Below are positions 26,020 through 34,672 of a stretch of 64,000 nucleotides of DNA, piece after piece. The stretch covers positions 97,597 to 161,596 of the forward strand of contig CAZCDS010000007.1 of the NCBI GenBank assembly GCA_964497585.1. The letters run 5' to 3'. This DNA comes from CAZCDS01 sp964497585 (lineage in GTDB: Bacteria > Desulfobacterota > Desulfomonilia > Desulfomonilales > Desulfomonilaceae). Made by a program: the position numbers and the translations under genes. Numbering within the stretch: position 1 is the first letter of the stretch; each line of letters starts with the position of its first letter. Below the pieces are notes generated by a model. That model searched no databases, was not told the DNA's origin, and worked only from the letters and a program-made list of their open reading frames with translations.

Positions 26020-27527
26020 CAGACTTCCTGTTTTGGCCTCATATGCGGGAACAGGATAACATCTCGGATTGACTGAGAATTCGTCAGCAGCATCACGAGC
26101 CTGTCAATGCCGACCCCTTCGCCCGCCGCGGGCGGCATTCCATACTCGAGTGCCACGAGGAAATCTTCGTCCAGGTAGTGGGCTTCCTCGTCACCCGCTT
26201 CTCTCGCCCTAACCTGCTCCTCGAAGCGGCTGCGTTGATCGAGCGGATCGGTAAGTTCCGTGAAGGCGTTGGCAATCTCGCGGCCACAGATGTACAGCTC
26301 GAATCTGTCGGTAACCGTTGGGTCGTCGTCGTTTCGACGGGCGAGCGGCGAAACCTCGACCGGATAGTTGTAGATGAAGATCGGTCCCCAGAGCTTCTCC
26401 TCGACTATCGCATCGAATACGGCCATCCATAGCTTGCCCAGCGAGTCTTCCTTGCCCACGTCCAGATCCAGGTCCAGGGCCCTGAGGAACACCGTATGCC
26501 GGTCATCGATCTCGTTTTCTCCCAAATCCGTATACTTGAGAATCGCTTGCCGTACCGTCATCCTCTCCCACGGAGTGGAAAAGTTGATGGTTCCGTTCCC
26601 GTAGGGAACGGTAAGGGTTCCTCCGATGTCGACCGCGAGCCCGGTGATCATCTCTTCGGTCAGGTCCATCAGATCTTGGTACGTCGCGTAGGCCTGATAG
26701 AACTCCAACATGGTGAACTCAGGATTGTGCTGCGTGGAGATCCCTTCATTGCGGAAATTCCTGTTTATCTCGAATACCCGGTCGAATCCTCCGACGAGAA
26801 GTCTCTTGAGATATAGCTCAGGAGCTATCCTGAGATAGAGATGCCGATCGAGCGAGTGATGATAGGTGGTGAAGGGCTTCGCGGTCGCGCCACCGGGAAT
26901 CGTCTGCATCATGGGAGTCTCGACCTCAAGATACCCTCGATCTTCCAGGAAGTTGCGTATGTAACCCGTGATACGGCTTCTTCGTCGTACAATCTCTCTC
27001 ACGTGGGGATTGACGATCAGATCGACATATCGTTGGCGGTAACGCGTCTCGACGTCGGTAAGGCCGTGCCATTTTTCAGGGAGCGGACGCAAAGACTTGG
27101 TGAGAAGCTTGAGTTCGCCGGCGAGCACGCTCAGTTCGCCGGTCCGAGTCTTGAAGGCTCCTCCTTTCACGCCCACGATGTCGCCAACATCCAGTTTCTT
27201 GACCAGCTTGTATTCGTCGGTCCCCAGAGTTTCCTTTCTCAGGTAGACCTGGAAATCGCCCGAGTTGTCCCTGAGCCTGAGAAACGAGGCTTTTCCGAAG
27301 ACTCGCATGGCAATGATGCGCCCTGTCATAAAGACTTTCTCTTCGGTCTCTTCCGACCCTGCGCAGTCCGCGAACCTTTCCCTGAACTGCTCGGCGCTCG
27401 TATCGGGTGCGAACCCGGTCGTGAAGACAGGAACCCCAAGTTGCTCAAGATCTCGGATCTTGCGCAGGCGGGCCTCAAGCAGGCCGGAAGAGTGTTCTTC
27501 CTTGTCCTGTGATGAGGGTTGAGTCAA
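26019..27527 (-). CDS. lysS: Lysyl-tRNA synthetase, class II
   Basis: 502 residues, the normal class II LysRS length. The OB-fold anticodon domain (~60-165, VFMTGRIIAMRVFGKASFLRLRD) is followed by the class II core: motif 1 around SRITGYIRNFLEDRGYLEVETP, motif 2 FRNEGISTQHNPEFTMLEFY, motif 3 GEGVGIDRLVML. It charges tRNA-Lys. As first gene of the envelope operon it couples to lolC with a TGATG junction; lysS next to lolC is common in Desulfobacterota. Confidence 0.97.
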   Translation of the reverse strand: MTQPSSQDKEEHSSGLLEARLRKIRDLEQLGVPVFTTGFAPDTSAEQFRERFADCAGSEETEEKVFMTGRIIAMRVFGKASFLRLRDNSGDFQVYLRKETLGTDEYKLVKKLDVGDIVGVKGGAFKTRTGELSVLAGELKLLTKSLRPLPEKWHGLTDVETRYRQRYVDLIVNPHVREIVRRRSRITGYIRNFLEDRGYLEVETPMMQTIPGGATAKPFTTYHHSLDRHLYLRIAPELYLKRLLVGGFDRVFEINRNFRNEGISTQHNPEFTMLEFYQAYATYQDLMDLTEEMITGLAVDIGGTLTVPYGNGTINFSTPWERMTVRQAILKYTDLGENEIDDRHTVFLRALDLDLDVGKEDSLGKLWMAVFDAIVEEKLWGPIFIYNYPVEVSPLARRNDDDPTVTDRFELYICGREIANAFTELTDPLDQRSRFEEQVRAREAGDEEAHYLDEDFLVALEYGMPPAAGEGVGIDRLVMLLTNSQSIRDVILFPHMRPKQEV

Positions 27528-27756
27528 TGGTGACAGTCTCCTCTATCGTTCGCCAAATCCAGACCGGGTTTTTATCCTTTTTGTCCCAAAAAGTCAAGAG
27601 TGTCGCGCCATTCGGAGCGAGAGAGCAAAAGGATACCCTGTGTCATCTCCTGCTTTCGAGGGGGAGAAACAGACTCTCCCTCGAAGCGGAGTCCATCCTA
27701 CGCAAACCGACAACGAGCGCACATGCCGGTGCACTCAAAGGCCCGGACTGCGGGTA

Positions 27757-27788
27757 AAGAAAAAAGAGGCCTTTTGGGCCCCTCTCCA
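27757..27788 (-). terminator. Rho-independent terminator after pilC
   Basis: The minus strand reads AGAGGGGCC-CAAAA-GGCCTCT followed by TTTTT and further T-rich sequence, about 45-75 bases after the pilC stop: a GC-rich stem with one bulge plus a T run. Confidence 0.75.
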
Positions 27789-27833
27789 TCGGATATTCGC
27801 CTCGACCTCGGGTGTTGGTGAGGGCCGACCCTT

Positions 27834-29054
27834 CTATTTCTTTTCGCCAGCGATCACCCCAGCCATGGAGAAGACGGGAAGATACATCGCAATAACCATT
27901 CCTCCGCACACGCCCCCCAGAAAGACGATCATGAGCGGTTCCATCAGCTGCGTCAACGCTTCCACCGCAGCGTCAACCTCCTCGTCGTAGAACTCCGAGA
28001 TCTTGCTGAGCATAGCGTCCAGCGCGCCGGTTGCCTCACCGACGGCAATCATTCGGACAACCATTCCGGGAAAGATCCCCGTTTCCATGAGTGGTTCCGC
28101 AATCGTTCGACCCTCTGCGATTGCCAACCTGGTATTCATGATGGCTCGCTCGATGATCACGTTGCCCGCGGTCTTAGCGGTAATTTCCAGCGCGTCAAGG
28201 ATGGGCACGCCACTGGAGATCATCGTGCCGAGTGTGGCGCAGAATCTCGCTATGGCCACTTTCCGCAAGAGATTACCGAGCACCGGTGCTCTCAATAGGG
28301 CGCGGTCCACCAGCTCTCTCCCCCGTGGCGTGCTCACAAACTTCTTGTACAGGAAGAAGAGTATGCCGACGACGACGAGCATGTGAATGACATACGACCG
28401 CATGAAGTCGCTCATCGCCATCACAAAGAGCGTGGGACCCGGCAACTTCTGCCCCGCTCCCTCGAACATCTGGGCGAAGACAGGGATGACAAAGACGAGC
28501 AGCAGCGTGACAACGCCGACCGCAATGGTGACGACAACGCCCGGATAGACCATCGCTCCCTTGACTTTTCGTCTGAGCGCTTCAGCCTTTTCAAGAAAGA
28601 CGGCCAGCCTGCGGAGAATCGTGTCCAGGATACCGCCTGTCTCGCCGGCGTGAACGAGGTTCACGAAAAGATCATCGAATTGCTTGGGGTGGTGCTTCAG
28701 CGCATCGGCAAATGTTGATCCGCCTTCCACTCGTCCCTTAACATCGGAGAGAACTTTCTTGAAGGTGGGGTTCTCTTGCTGGCTCGCCAGAATCTCAAGA
28801 CATTGGACCAAGGGAAGCCCCGCGTCGATCATCGTGGCAAACTGCCGGGTGAAGATGACGATATCCTTGGTCGTGACCTTCGGTTGAAAGAATTCAATGT
28901 TCTCGAAGAGGTCTTTCGGTTTCTTCTTAACCTTGATATCGCTGTAATTCATCTTACGCAGCTTGGTAGCTACGACCGATTCATTCACCTCCTCCATTTC
29001 TCCGCTGAGAACATTTCCGGCCGTTGTTCTGGCTTTCCATACAAATATGGGCAT
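27834..29054 (-). CDS. pilC: Type IV pilus inner-membrane platform protein (PilC/GspF family)
   Basis: 406 residues with two GspF/PilC domains (~70-195 and ~270-395), each followed by transmembrane helices (VVTIAVGVVTLLLVFVIPVF; IHMLVVVGILFFLYKKF; IVFLGGVCGGMVIAMYLPVF). The first domain includes FTRQFATMIDAGLPLVQCL and GGSTFADAL, the second FCATLGTMISSGVPILDAL. PilC anchors the pilus assembly and retraction ATPases at the inner membrane. Downstream of pilT by about 45 bp and followed by a terminator. Confidence 0.94.
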   Translation of the reverse strand: MPIFVWKARTTAGNVLSGEMEEVNESVVATKLRKMNYSDIKVKKKPKDLFENIEFFQPKVTTKDIVIFTRQFATMIDAGLPLVQCLEILASQQENPTFKKVLSDVKGRVEGGSTFADALKHHPKQFDDLFVNLVHAGETGGILDTILRRLAVFLEKAEALRRKVKGAMVYPGVVVTIAVGVVTLLLVFVIPVFAQMFEGAGQKLPGPTLFVMAMSDFMRSYVIHMLVVVGILFFLYKKFVSTPRGRELVDRALLRAPVLGNLLRKVAIARFCATLGTMISSGVPILDALEITAKTAGNVIIERAIMNTRLAIAEGRTIAEPLMETGIFPGMVVRMIAVGEATGALDAMLSKISEFYDEEVDAAVEALTQLMEPLMIVFLGGVCGGMVIAMYLPVFSMAGVIAGEKK

Positions 29055-29099
29055 TGCTCTGCTCCTCTAGCTCGATCGACTCCCGACCGCGCGATCCCT

Positions 29100-30203
29100 T
29101 TATCGGGAGCGGGGGCGCCTGGCTGCCGTTGCCCCCGTCGGGACGCCTCCCATCAGTTGTCTCAGTTCTTCCGTATCGGGCGATCTGGCCATCGCGTCAT
29201 CAAAGGAAATGACTCTCCTTTGATAGAGCAAATAAAGCGACTGGTTCATCGTCTGCATTCCCGATTTTGCTTGCCCAACCTGGATCTGCGAGTATATCTG
29301 GTGAATCTTGTCTTCCCGAATCAAATTGCGGATCGCGGCATTGGGGACCATTATCTCGAGTGATAGTGCTCGTCCCCGACCGTCCATGGTGGGGATCAGG
29401 TTCTGGCACATCACTCCCTCGAGGACAAAGCTAAGCTGTGCCCGTACCTGGGGCTGCTGATGAGAAGGGAAGACGTCGATAACCCGGTTCATCGTTTGAA
29501 CGCACGAGTTCGTGTGGAGCGTCCCAAAGGTGAGGTGACCGGTTTCCGCCACCGTCAGTGCGGCCTCAATGGTCTCAAGATCCCGCATCTCTCCGATGAG
29601 CACCACATCCGGGTCCTGCCTGAGGACCGAACGGAGGGCCGAGCCGAAGCTGTGGGTGTCGTAGTTGACCTCTCTCTGGTTCACGATGCAGGATTTGTGT
29701 TGGTGCGTGAATTCTATGGGGTCTTCAATGGTAACGATATGTTCTCGCCGCTCGGCATTTATTTTGTCGATCATGGCAGCAAGGGTCGTGGACTTGCCCG
29801 ACCCCGTGGGACCGGTTACGAGCACCAGTCCTCTGGGCTTGCGGCAAAGCTCATTGACCACGGGCGGAAGTCCCAGCTCCTGGAAAGACCGGATCTGGTA
29901 CGGTATCAATCTGAAGGCCCCTGCAAGCGCACCTCTTTGGGTGTACACGTTGGCCCTGAACCGACTTACCCCTTTGACGCCGAAGGACAGATCCAGCTCA
30001 TGCGCTTCCTCAAACCTGTGTTTCTGCTGGTCGGTCAGAACACTGTAGCAGAGCTGCCGGGTTTCCTGGGGCTTGAGAGGGGCATAGTCCAGGGGAACCA
30101 GCTCCCCCCGCAACCGAATCATCGGAGGCACCCCTGCCGTAATGTGCAAGTCGGAGGCACCTCGCTCAACCATTTCTTTCAAAAAATCATGCAGGCTGGC
30201 CAA
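29100..30203 (-). CDS. pilT: Type IV pilus retraction ATPase PilT
   Basis: 367 residues. N-terminal domain GASDLHITAGVPPMIRLRGELV is the PilT signature; the ATPase core has Walker A VTGPTGSGKSTTLAAMID, Asp box EDPIEFTHQHK, Walker B DPDVVLIGEMRDLETIE and the His box TGHLTFGTLHTNS. The PilT-type AIRNLIRE segment is near the C-terminus. It powers pilus retraction for twitching motility and DNA uptake. Same strand and operon as pilB (115 bp upstream) and pilC. Confidence 0.97.
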   Translation of the reverse strand: MASLHDFLKEMVERGASDLHITAGVPPMIRLRGELVPLDYAPLKPQETRQLCYSVLTDQQKHRFEEAHELDLSFGVKGVSRFRANVYTQRGALAGAFRLIPYQIRSFQELGLPPVVNELCRKPRGLVLVTGPTGSGKSTTLAAMIDKINAERREHIVTIEDPIEFTHQHKSCIVNQREVNYDTHSFGSALRSVLRQDPDVVLIGEMRDLETIEAALTVAETGHLTFGTLHTNSCVQTMNRVIDVFPSHQQPQVRAQLSFVLEGVMCQNLIPTMDGRGRALSLEIMVPNAAIRNLIREDKIHQIYSQIQVGQAKSGMQTMNQSLYLLYQRRVISFDDAMARSPDTEELRQLMGGVPTGATAARRPRSR

Positions 30204-30317
30204 ATAACTTATCCTTTCATCTTATGAATCACCCCGTCGGGGGATTCAGCCACGTCACGTCTGCAAGGGTCTCGTTTGCTGGCCGGGGCCGACCCAAACA
30301 GCTCCCTCATCCTCGGG

Positions 30318-32012
30318 TCAATCCCCCATGGTCGTTCTCGCCACTTCGTTAATGGTGGTAATACCTTCCTTCAACTTGTTCACTCCGGCCATGCGGAGGG
30401 TGTTCATGCCCAGACGGATCGCCTCTCGCTTGATCTCCAGAGCTGAAGCGCCGGCCAAAATCAGTTCTTTTATTTCGTCAAAGATCGGCATTACCTCGTA
30501 CAGGGCAATGCGCCCCTTGAAGCCGGTGCCGTTGCACGCGGCACAGCCTTTGCCTTCAAAGACCGGAAAGGATCCGATCTCTTCCATTTTGACTCCGAGA
30601 TCCCGCAATGCTTCGGTCGGTGGATCGATCTCCTGCTTACACTCGGGACAAACCCGCCTTGCGAGCCTCTGTGCCAGGATAAGGTTCACCGAGCTTGCCA
30701 CGAGAAACGGTTCGACACCCATGTTCAGTAGTCGGTTCACTGTCTGGGGAGCGTCGTTGGTGTGGAGCGTCGAGAGAACGAGGTGGCCTGTCAGCGCAGC
30801 CTTGACGCCGATCTCCGCCGTCTCGAAGTCGCGAATCTCCCCGACCATGATGATATCCGGATCCTGGCGCAGGAACGATCTCAGCGCGGAGGCAAAGGTC
30901 AGCCCGATCTCTTCGTGCATCTGGACCTGGTTGATTCCGTGGAGGTTGAACTCCACCGGATCCTCCGCGGTTGAGAGATTCGTTTCCGGATCGTTGAGTT
31001 CCGAGAGAGCACTGTACAGCGTCGTGGTCTTGCCGGAACCCGTGGGACCGGTGACGAGGACCATGCCGAAAGGCTTGTGAATCGCTTCTTTGAAGTGCTT
31101 GAGAGGAATCTCCTCGAAGCCGAGCTTGGTCATGTCAAGTTGCAGGTTCGATTTGTCCAACAGACGCATGACGACCTTCTCCCCGAAAAGTGTGGGGAGA
31201 ACCGACACGCGGAAGTCCATGTCTTTGCCACGGCCGAGTTTGAGCTTGATGCGGCCGTCCTGAGGGAGGCGGCGTTCGGCAATGTCCATGCGCGACATGA
31301 TCTTGATTCGGCTGACGATGGCGTTTCTGAGCTTCATGGGCGGCTTCATCAGTTCATAGAGGGAACCATCTATGCGCAGCCGCACGCGCATGGACTTCTC
31401 GTAGACCTCGATGTGGATGTCGCTGGCTCTCTTGAGAATCGCCTGATGGAGGAAATAATTGACGAGCTTGACGACTGGCGCCTCCTCGGCCATCTTGGCC
31501 ATGTCGGTGACGTCAACGTCGACGTCCGGACCGCCCAGCTCCAGATCATCGTCGTCGAACTCCTCCAGCATCTCATCGGCTGCCATGCCGGTATCGTAGT
31601 AAAGATCGAGTGCCTTTCGTATCCAGGAGAGGTACGTCACGCTCACTTCGACGGAAAGGCCGGTACGGAACCGGATGTGATCGATAGCATCCCAGTCGGT
31701 CGGGTCCGCCATGGCCACGTGGAGTGTCCCATCCGATCTCTGGTAGGGAACACAAAGATACTTCTGCGCGGTTTCCGCGGGGATGAGCCTTGCCGCATCG
31801 GGATCAACGTCTTCGTCTTCGAGGGTCACCGCTGCAGTTCCCTCTTGCCGGATGAGGAACTCAACGAGATCCTCCTCGTTGATCAAATCGAGCTTCACGA
31901 GCGCTTCGATCGGTTTGCACTGTTCTGTCCGCTGGAATTCGTGCGCCTTCTCCAGTTGTTCTTCGTCAATGAGCCCGTCGCGTAGTAACATATCTCCGAT
32001 GCGATTCTTCAT
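30318..32012 (-). CDS. pilB: Type IV pilus assembly ATPase PilB
   Basis: 564 residues from the ATG at 32012, which follows GGGAGG; the frame extends upstream but without a site. N-terminal MshEN-type domain (~1-150, RIGDMLLRDGLIDEEQLEKA), an acidic linker (EEFDDDDLELGGPDVDVDV), then the GspE ATPase: HIEVYEKSMRVRLRIDG, Walker A VTGPTGSGKTTTLYSALS, Walker B DPDIIMVGEIRDFETAE, and a four-cysteine Zn motif (CPEC...CAAC). It drives pilus extension. The MshEN fold is a known c-di-GMP-binding module, so c-di-GMP control is possible but its ligand residues were not checked. Confidence 0.94.
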   Translation of the reverse strand: MKNRIGDMLLRDGLIDEEQLEKAHEFQRTEQCKPIEALVKLDLINEEDLVEFLIRQEGTAAVTLEDEDVDPDAARLIPAETAQKYLCVPYQRSDGTLHVAMADPTDWDAIDHIRFRTGLSVEVSVTYLSWIRKALDLYYDTGMAADEMLEEFDDDDLELGGPDVDVDVTDMAKMAEEAPVVKLVNYFLHQAILKRASDIHIEVYEKSMRVRLRIDGSLYELMKPPMKLRNAIVSRIKIMSRMDIAERRLPQDGRIKLKLGRGKDMDFRVSVLPTLFGEKVVMRLLDKSNLQLDMTKLGFEEIPLKHFKEAIHKPFGMVLVTGPTGSGKTTTLYSALSELNDPETNLSTAEDPVEFNLHGINQVQMHEEIGLTFASALRSFLRQDPDIIMVGEIRDFETAEIGVKAALTGHLVLSTLHTNDAPQTVNRLLNMGVEPFLVASSVNLILAQRLARRVCPECKQEIDPPTEALRDLGVKMEEIGSFPVFEGKGCAACNGTGFKGRIALYEVMPIFDEIKELILAGASALEIKREAIRLGMNTLRMAGVNKLKEGITTINEVARTTMGD

Positions 32013-32200
32013 ATCGGAGCCTCCCACAATTGAGCCAATAGCTTTCCCGGCTCGCAAACCCGGTTCTAAATACTTCAAGCCTAGACTTTATACTACCGCA
32101 TCCACGAGGTTTTTTCAAAAAAAATCTTCTTGAGATTTCGGGTTCGCAAGGAGATAATACCGCTCTATTCTCTCTCGATCAATGCCCCGGAGGACAACTC

Positions 32201-33319
32201 GTGACATCAACGGTCTTTTTCGCTGACCTCTCGGCCGGTTGGAAGAAAAACGTCGCTGACAAGGTATCAGACCTTTTTCAGAATCTGAAGCCCGGGGAGG
32301 TTTTCGGGCGCAGGGACCTCGTGGCGGTCAAGCTGCATTTCGGAGAAGCGGGAAACACCGGATATATCCGTCCCCAATTCGTTCGGAGGGTTGTGGACTG
32401 CCTCAAGGGTGCCGGCGTCAAACCGTTCCTCACGGACACGAATACACTGTATGTAGGTTCCAGGACCGAGGCATGTACGCATCTGGCTACGGCCTTCGAG
32501 CATGGATTCACTCGGGAGATCGTGGGCGCGCCTGCTATCATCGCAGACGGCCTGCGGGGGAACAACACGGTTTCCCTGGATATAGACGGACAACACATTC
32601 GCAGGGCACATCTTGCCGCGGACATCTACAACGCTGATGGCCTGGTGGCTCTGACCCATTTCAAAGGGCATGAACTGTCGGGATTCGGCGGCGCAATCAA
32701 GAATGTGGGAATGGGATGCGCGTCAAGGGAAGGAAAACTCGAGCAGCATTCCAACATCTCCCCCAAAGTCAATGAGAAAAAGTGCATCGGTTGCGGGGAC
32801 TGTGTTGTCAGGTGCAGGGGACAGGCCATCACCGTGCGCGGCGAGGGCACGGAAGCGAAAGCCCGAATCAACCCTGAGAATTGCGTGGGATGCGCGGAAT
32901 GCATCCTCTCCTGTCCCCAAGGGGCTATCCAGATCCAGTGGAACGAGTCCGTTCCCGTTTTCATGGAAAAGTTGGTCGAGTACTCCGCGGCCGTGCTGAA
33001 AAACAAGCGCGGCAAGACCCTGTTCATGAGCTTTGTCACGGACGTCACCCCGCTCTGTGATTGCACGCCCTTTTCCGACCGGGCCATCATCCCGGATATG
33101 GGAATCCTCGCGTCCACCGACATGGTAGCCATCGATCAGGCCGCGGTCGACATTGTCAATTCGGCTCCCGGCAACCCGGTGTCGAGGCTCGAGACGGCCA
33201 TGGAGCCGGGCGCGGACAAAATACGCGCCCTCTTCCCGCACATCGACTGGAGCTACCAGCTTGACTATGCAGAGAAGATGGGACTAGGATCCAGGCAGTA
33301 CGATCTTGTCTCTCTCTGA
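32201..33319 (+). CDS. DUF362 iron-sulfur protein with two 4Fe-4S motifs
   Basis: 372 residues from a GTG seven bases after GGAGG. DUF362 covers most of the protein (VAVKLHFGEAGNTGYIRP; FLTDTNTLYVGSR; HFKGHELSGFGGAIKNVGMG). Around residues 190-245 there are two ferredoxin-type clusters, CIGCGDCVVRCRG and CVGCAECILSCPQGAI, inserted in the DUF362 fold. The second segment resumes with SFVTDVTPLCDC. Function unknown; an electron-transfer or cofactor role is inferred from the clusters. No signal peptide. The second cluster has the full CxxCxxCxxxCP spacing; in the first the last cysteine is followed by Arg rather than Pro. A second, differently arranged DUF362 protein lies at 43041. Confidence 0.88.
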   Translation: MTSTVFFADLSAGWKKNVADKVSDLFQNLKPGEVFGRRDLVAVKLHFGEAGNTGYIRPQFVRRVVDCLKGAGVKPFLTDTNTLYVGSRTEACTHLATAFEHGFTREIVGAPAIIADGLRGNNTVSLDIDGQHIRRAHLAADIYNADGLVALTHFKGHELSGFGGAIKNVGMGCASREGKLEQHSNISPKVNEKKCIGCGDCVVRCRGQAITVRGEGTEAKARINPENCVGCAECILSCPQGAIQIQWNESVPVFMEKLVEYSAAVLKNKRGKTLFMSFVTDVTPLCDCTPFSDRAIIPDMGILASTDMVAIDQAAVDIVNSAPGNPVSRLETAMEPGADKIRALFPHIDWSYQLDYAEKMGLGSRQYDLVSL

Positions 33320-33501
33320 ATTTCAATCACCCCGGAGTTGAAGCCGGCAGGGAGGGCCTCTGGCAAAACCTCCATGCGCCCGCTGTAATCGGTCCGTATT
33401 CACGTCCGACCGGGTCCCCGATCACTTCCCCTGAGACGTTGACCGCGACTACCATTGTCCAGATGACCCGGTAGGTTGCAAGGATAAACTCAAGCAATGC
33501 C

Positions 33502-33530
33502 TTGACAGCGGTACTTCAGTGCTATAAAAT
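33502..33530 (+). promoter_or_regulatory. Sigma70-like promoter
   Basis: TTGACA at 33502-33507 and TAAAAT at 33525-33530 with a 17-bp spacer, about 90 bp upstream of the ATG at 33618. An overlapping TATAAA at 33523 would have a 15-bp spacer. Confidence 0.65.
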
Positions 33531-33617
33531 ATGGCACCATAGGATCGAATTTTCTCTGTCGCCACTCATCCACCATTCTTCGGCTCGCAGTCGTGCGGCG
33601 GAAGGAGTGAGGAAAAC

Positions 33618-34364
33618 ATGATACGAATCTTGGTAGTCGCGCTTTCCATGATCATTGCCTTTCACGGGCTCGCCTTCGGCCAGGGGATCATGGAGTCGAT
33701 TCTGGGATCGGGTTGGACCGGCTTGGGCCAGGCCCCAAATAATATCGTAAATCGTTTTACCAGCCCCATGTTCTACGGGGGATCGTACGGTCCGGGCCAG
33801 CTACAGTACCGTCAGCCCGGCGCACAGGGGCAGCAGGGTCAGCCTGGGCAGCAGTCCTACAACTACAGCTTCACGCCTCCCAGCACGCCCGGTATCTATC
33901 CTGACTGGCAAGGCGGCCGGCCAGGCCCGACCGCCCCTCCTGTGACTTACTCGACGCCTCCACCAGCCAGGTATACCGCGCCCCCAAGGCAAAGGACCAG
34001 GGCTCCAGCGCCTCAGGGGACCGCGCGACGGGCTCCGGTGCACCCCGGTCAGTATTCTCCGAGCCAAGGCCCCCGGGATGTCGACCAATTGCCGTCAGGC
34101 GCAGTACAGGTGACAACCACGACGCCGCAGGGCACAGTAGTCCAGTACTATGCGCCTCCCGGTGAAACGCCCGCCGCACCGACGCCCCGTTACCGAGAGC
34201 GCCGCCCTCGCCCTCGCCGAGCGAGTGCGCGGGCCAAGCCCAGGACGACAGCGCCGAAGGCGACCGTTGAGAACACCCGGGGAGAGCCGACGGGGATCGC
34301 CATGCCCCGCCCCGTGGAAATTCCGTCTGGAGCTGACCCGCGCAGCGGCTGGAGAGCACGGTGA
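33618..34364 (+). CDS. Exported proline/glutamine-rich hypothetical protein
   Basis: 248 residues; GGAAGGAGTGAGGAAAAC precedes the ATG. Signal peptide 1-22 (MIRILVVALSMIIAFHGLAF-GQ). The mature protein starts with a short hydrophobic segment (IMESILGSGWTGLGQ), then becomes low-complexity: QPGAQGQQGQPGQQSYNY, then long Pro/Thr/Tyr runs and a strongly basic Arg/Ala/Pro stretch (RYRERRPRPRRASARAKPR). No enzymatic motif. The composition suggests an intrinsically disordered, positively charged secreted or periplasmic protein. It has a good promoter of its own and hairpins downstream. No homologue recognised. Confidence 0.75.
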   Translation: MIRILVVALSMIIAFHGLAFGQGIMESILGSGWTGLGQAPNNIVNRFTSPMFYGGSYGPGQLQYRQPGAQGQQGQPGQQSYNYSFTPPSTPGIYPDWQGGRPGPTAPPVTYSTPPPARYTAPPRQRTRAPAPQGTARRAPVHPGQYSPSQGPRDVDQLPSGAVQVTTTTPQGTVVQYYAPPGETPAAPTPRYRERRPRPRRASARAKPRTTAPKATVENTRGEPTGIAMPRPVEIPSGADPRSGWRAR

Positions 34365-34548
34365 AGATACCATCCGGGCCGCAGTATCCTGTCCGGTGCT
34401 CCACAACAGGTTAACAGGGGACAGGCGAATTATCTGAAGCTCACTCGTTTGGATAATCCCGTTTTTTCTCTCCTCCAGCCCGGTAGCCGACAGTGAGAGG
34501 ACCGTGGCTGCCTGCGCGGGCGGGGTACCCCCCGATTCCTCCCCTAGC

Positions 34549-34573
34549 GGACTGTGGTAAGCACAGTCCTTTT
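34549..34573 (+). terminator. Perfect hairpin with T run (terminator or attenuator)
   Basis: GGACTGTG, loop GTAAG, CACAGTCC, then TTTT: an uninterrupted 8-bp stem, 100 bp before the purF start and 185 bp after the previous gene. Confidence 0.65.
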
Positions 34574-34585
34574 CGAATGCGAATT

Positions 34586-34613
34586 CCCCTGGCTTGACGG
34601 GTGAGGCCAGGGG
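34586..34613 (+). repeat. Second perfect stem-loop in the purF leader
   Basis: CCCCTGGC pairs with GCCAGGGG around a 12-base loop, 12 bases after the preceding hairpin and 59 bases before the purF ATG. Confidence 0.55.
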
Positions 34614-34672
34614 GGATAGGTTGGCTTGGGGACACACACGTTTCTCACCTTACGAGCCGAGGAGGCGCCAAC

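Larger units (their letters stand above)
34365..34672 (+). promoter_or_regulatory. Structured leader region upstream of purF
   Basis: 308 bp with at least three plausible RNA hairpins: CCTGTCC/GGACAGG (34388-34394 with 34419-34425); an AT-rich stem ATTATC/GATAAT followed by TTTTTT at 34462-34467; and the two stems listed separately. They could terminate the upstream gene or regulate purF by attenuation. No known purine riboswitch core was recognised. Confidence 0.4.

Noticed and set aside
31077..31985. 302-residue plus-strand frame inside pilB
   Set aside because: Antisense shadow of pilB, which has intact Walker motifs.
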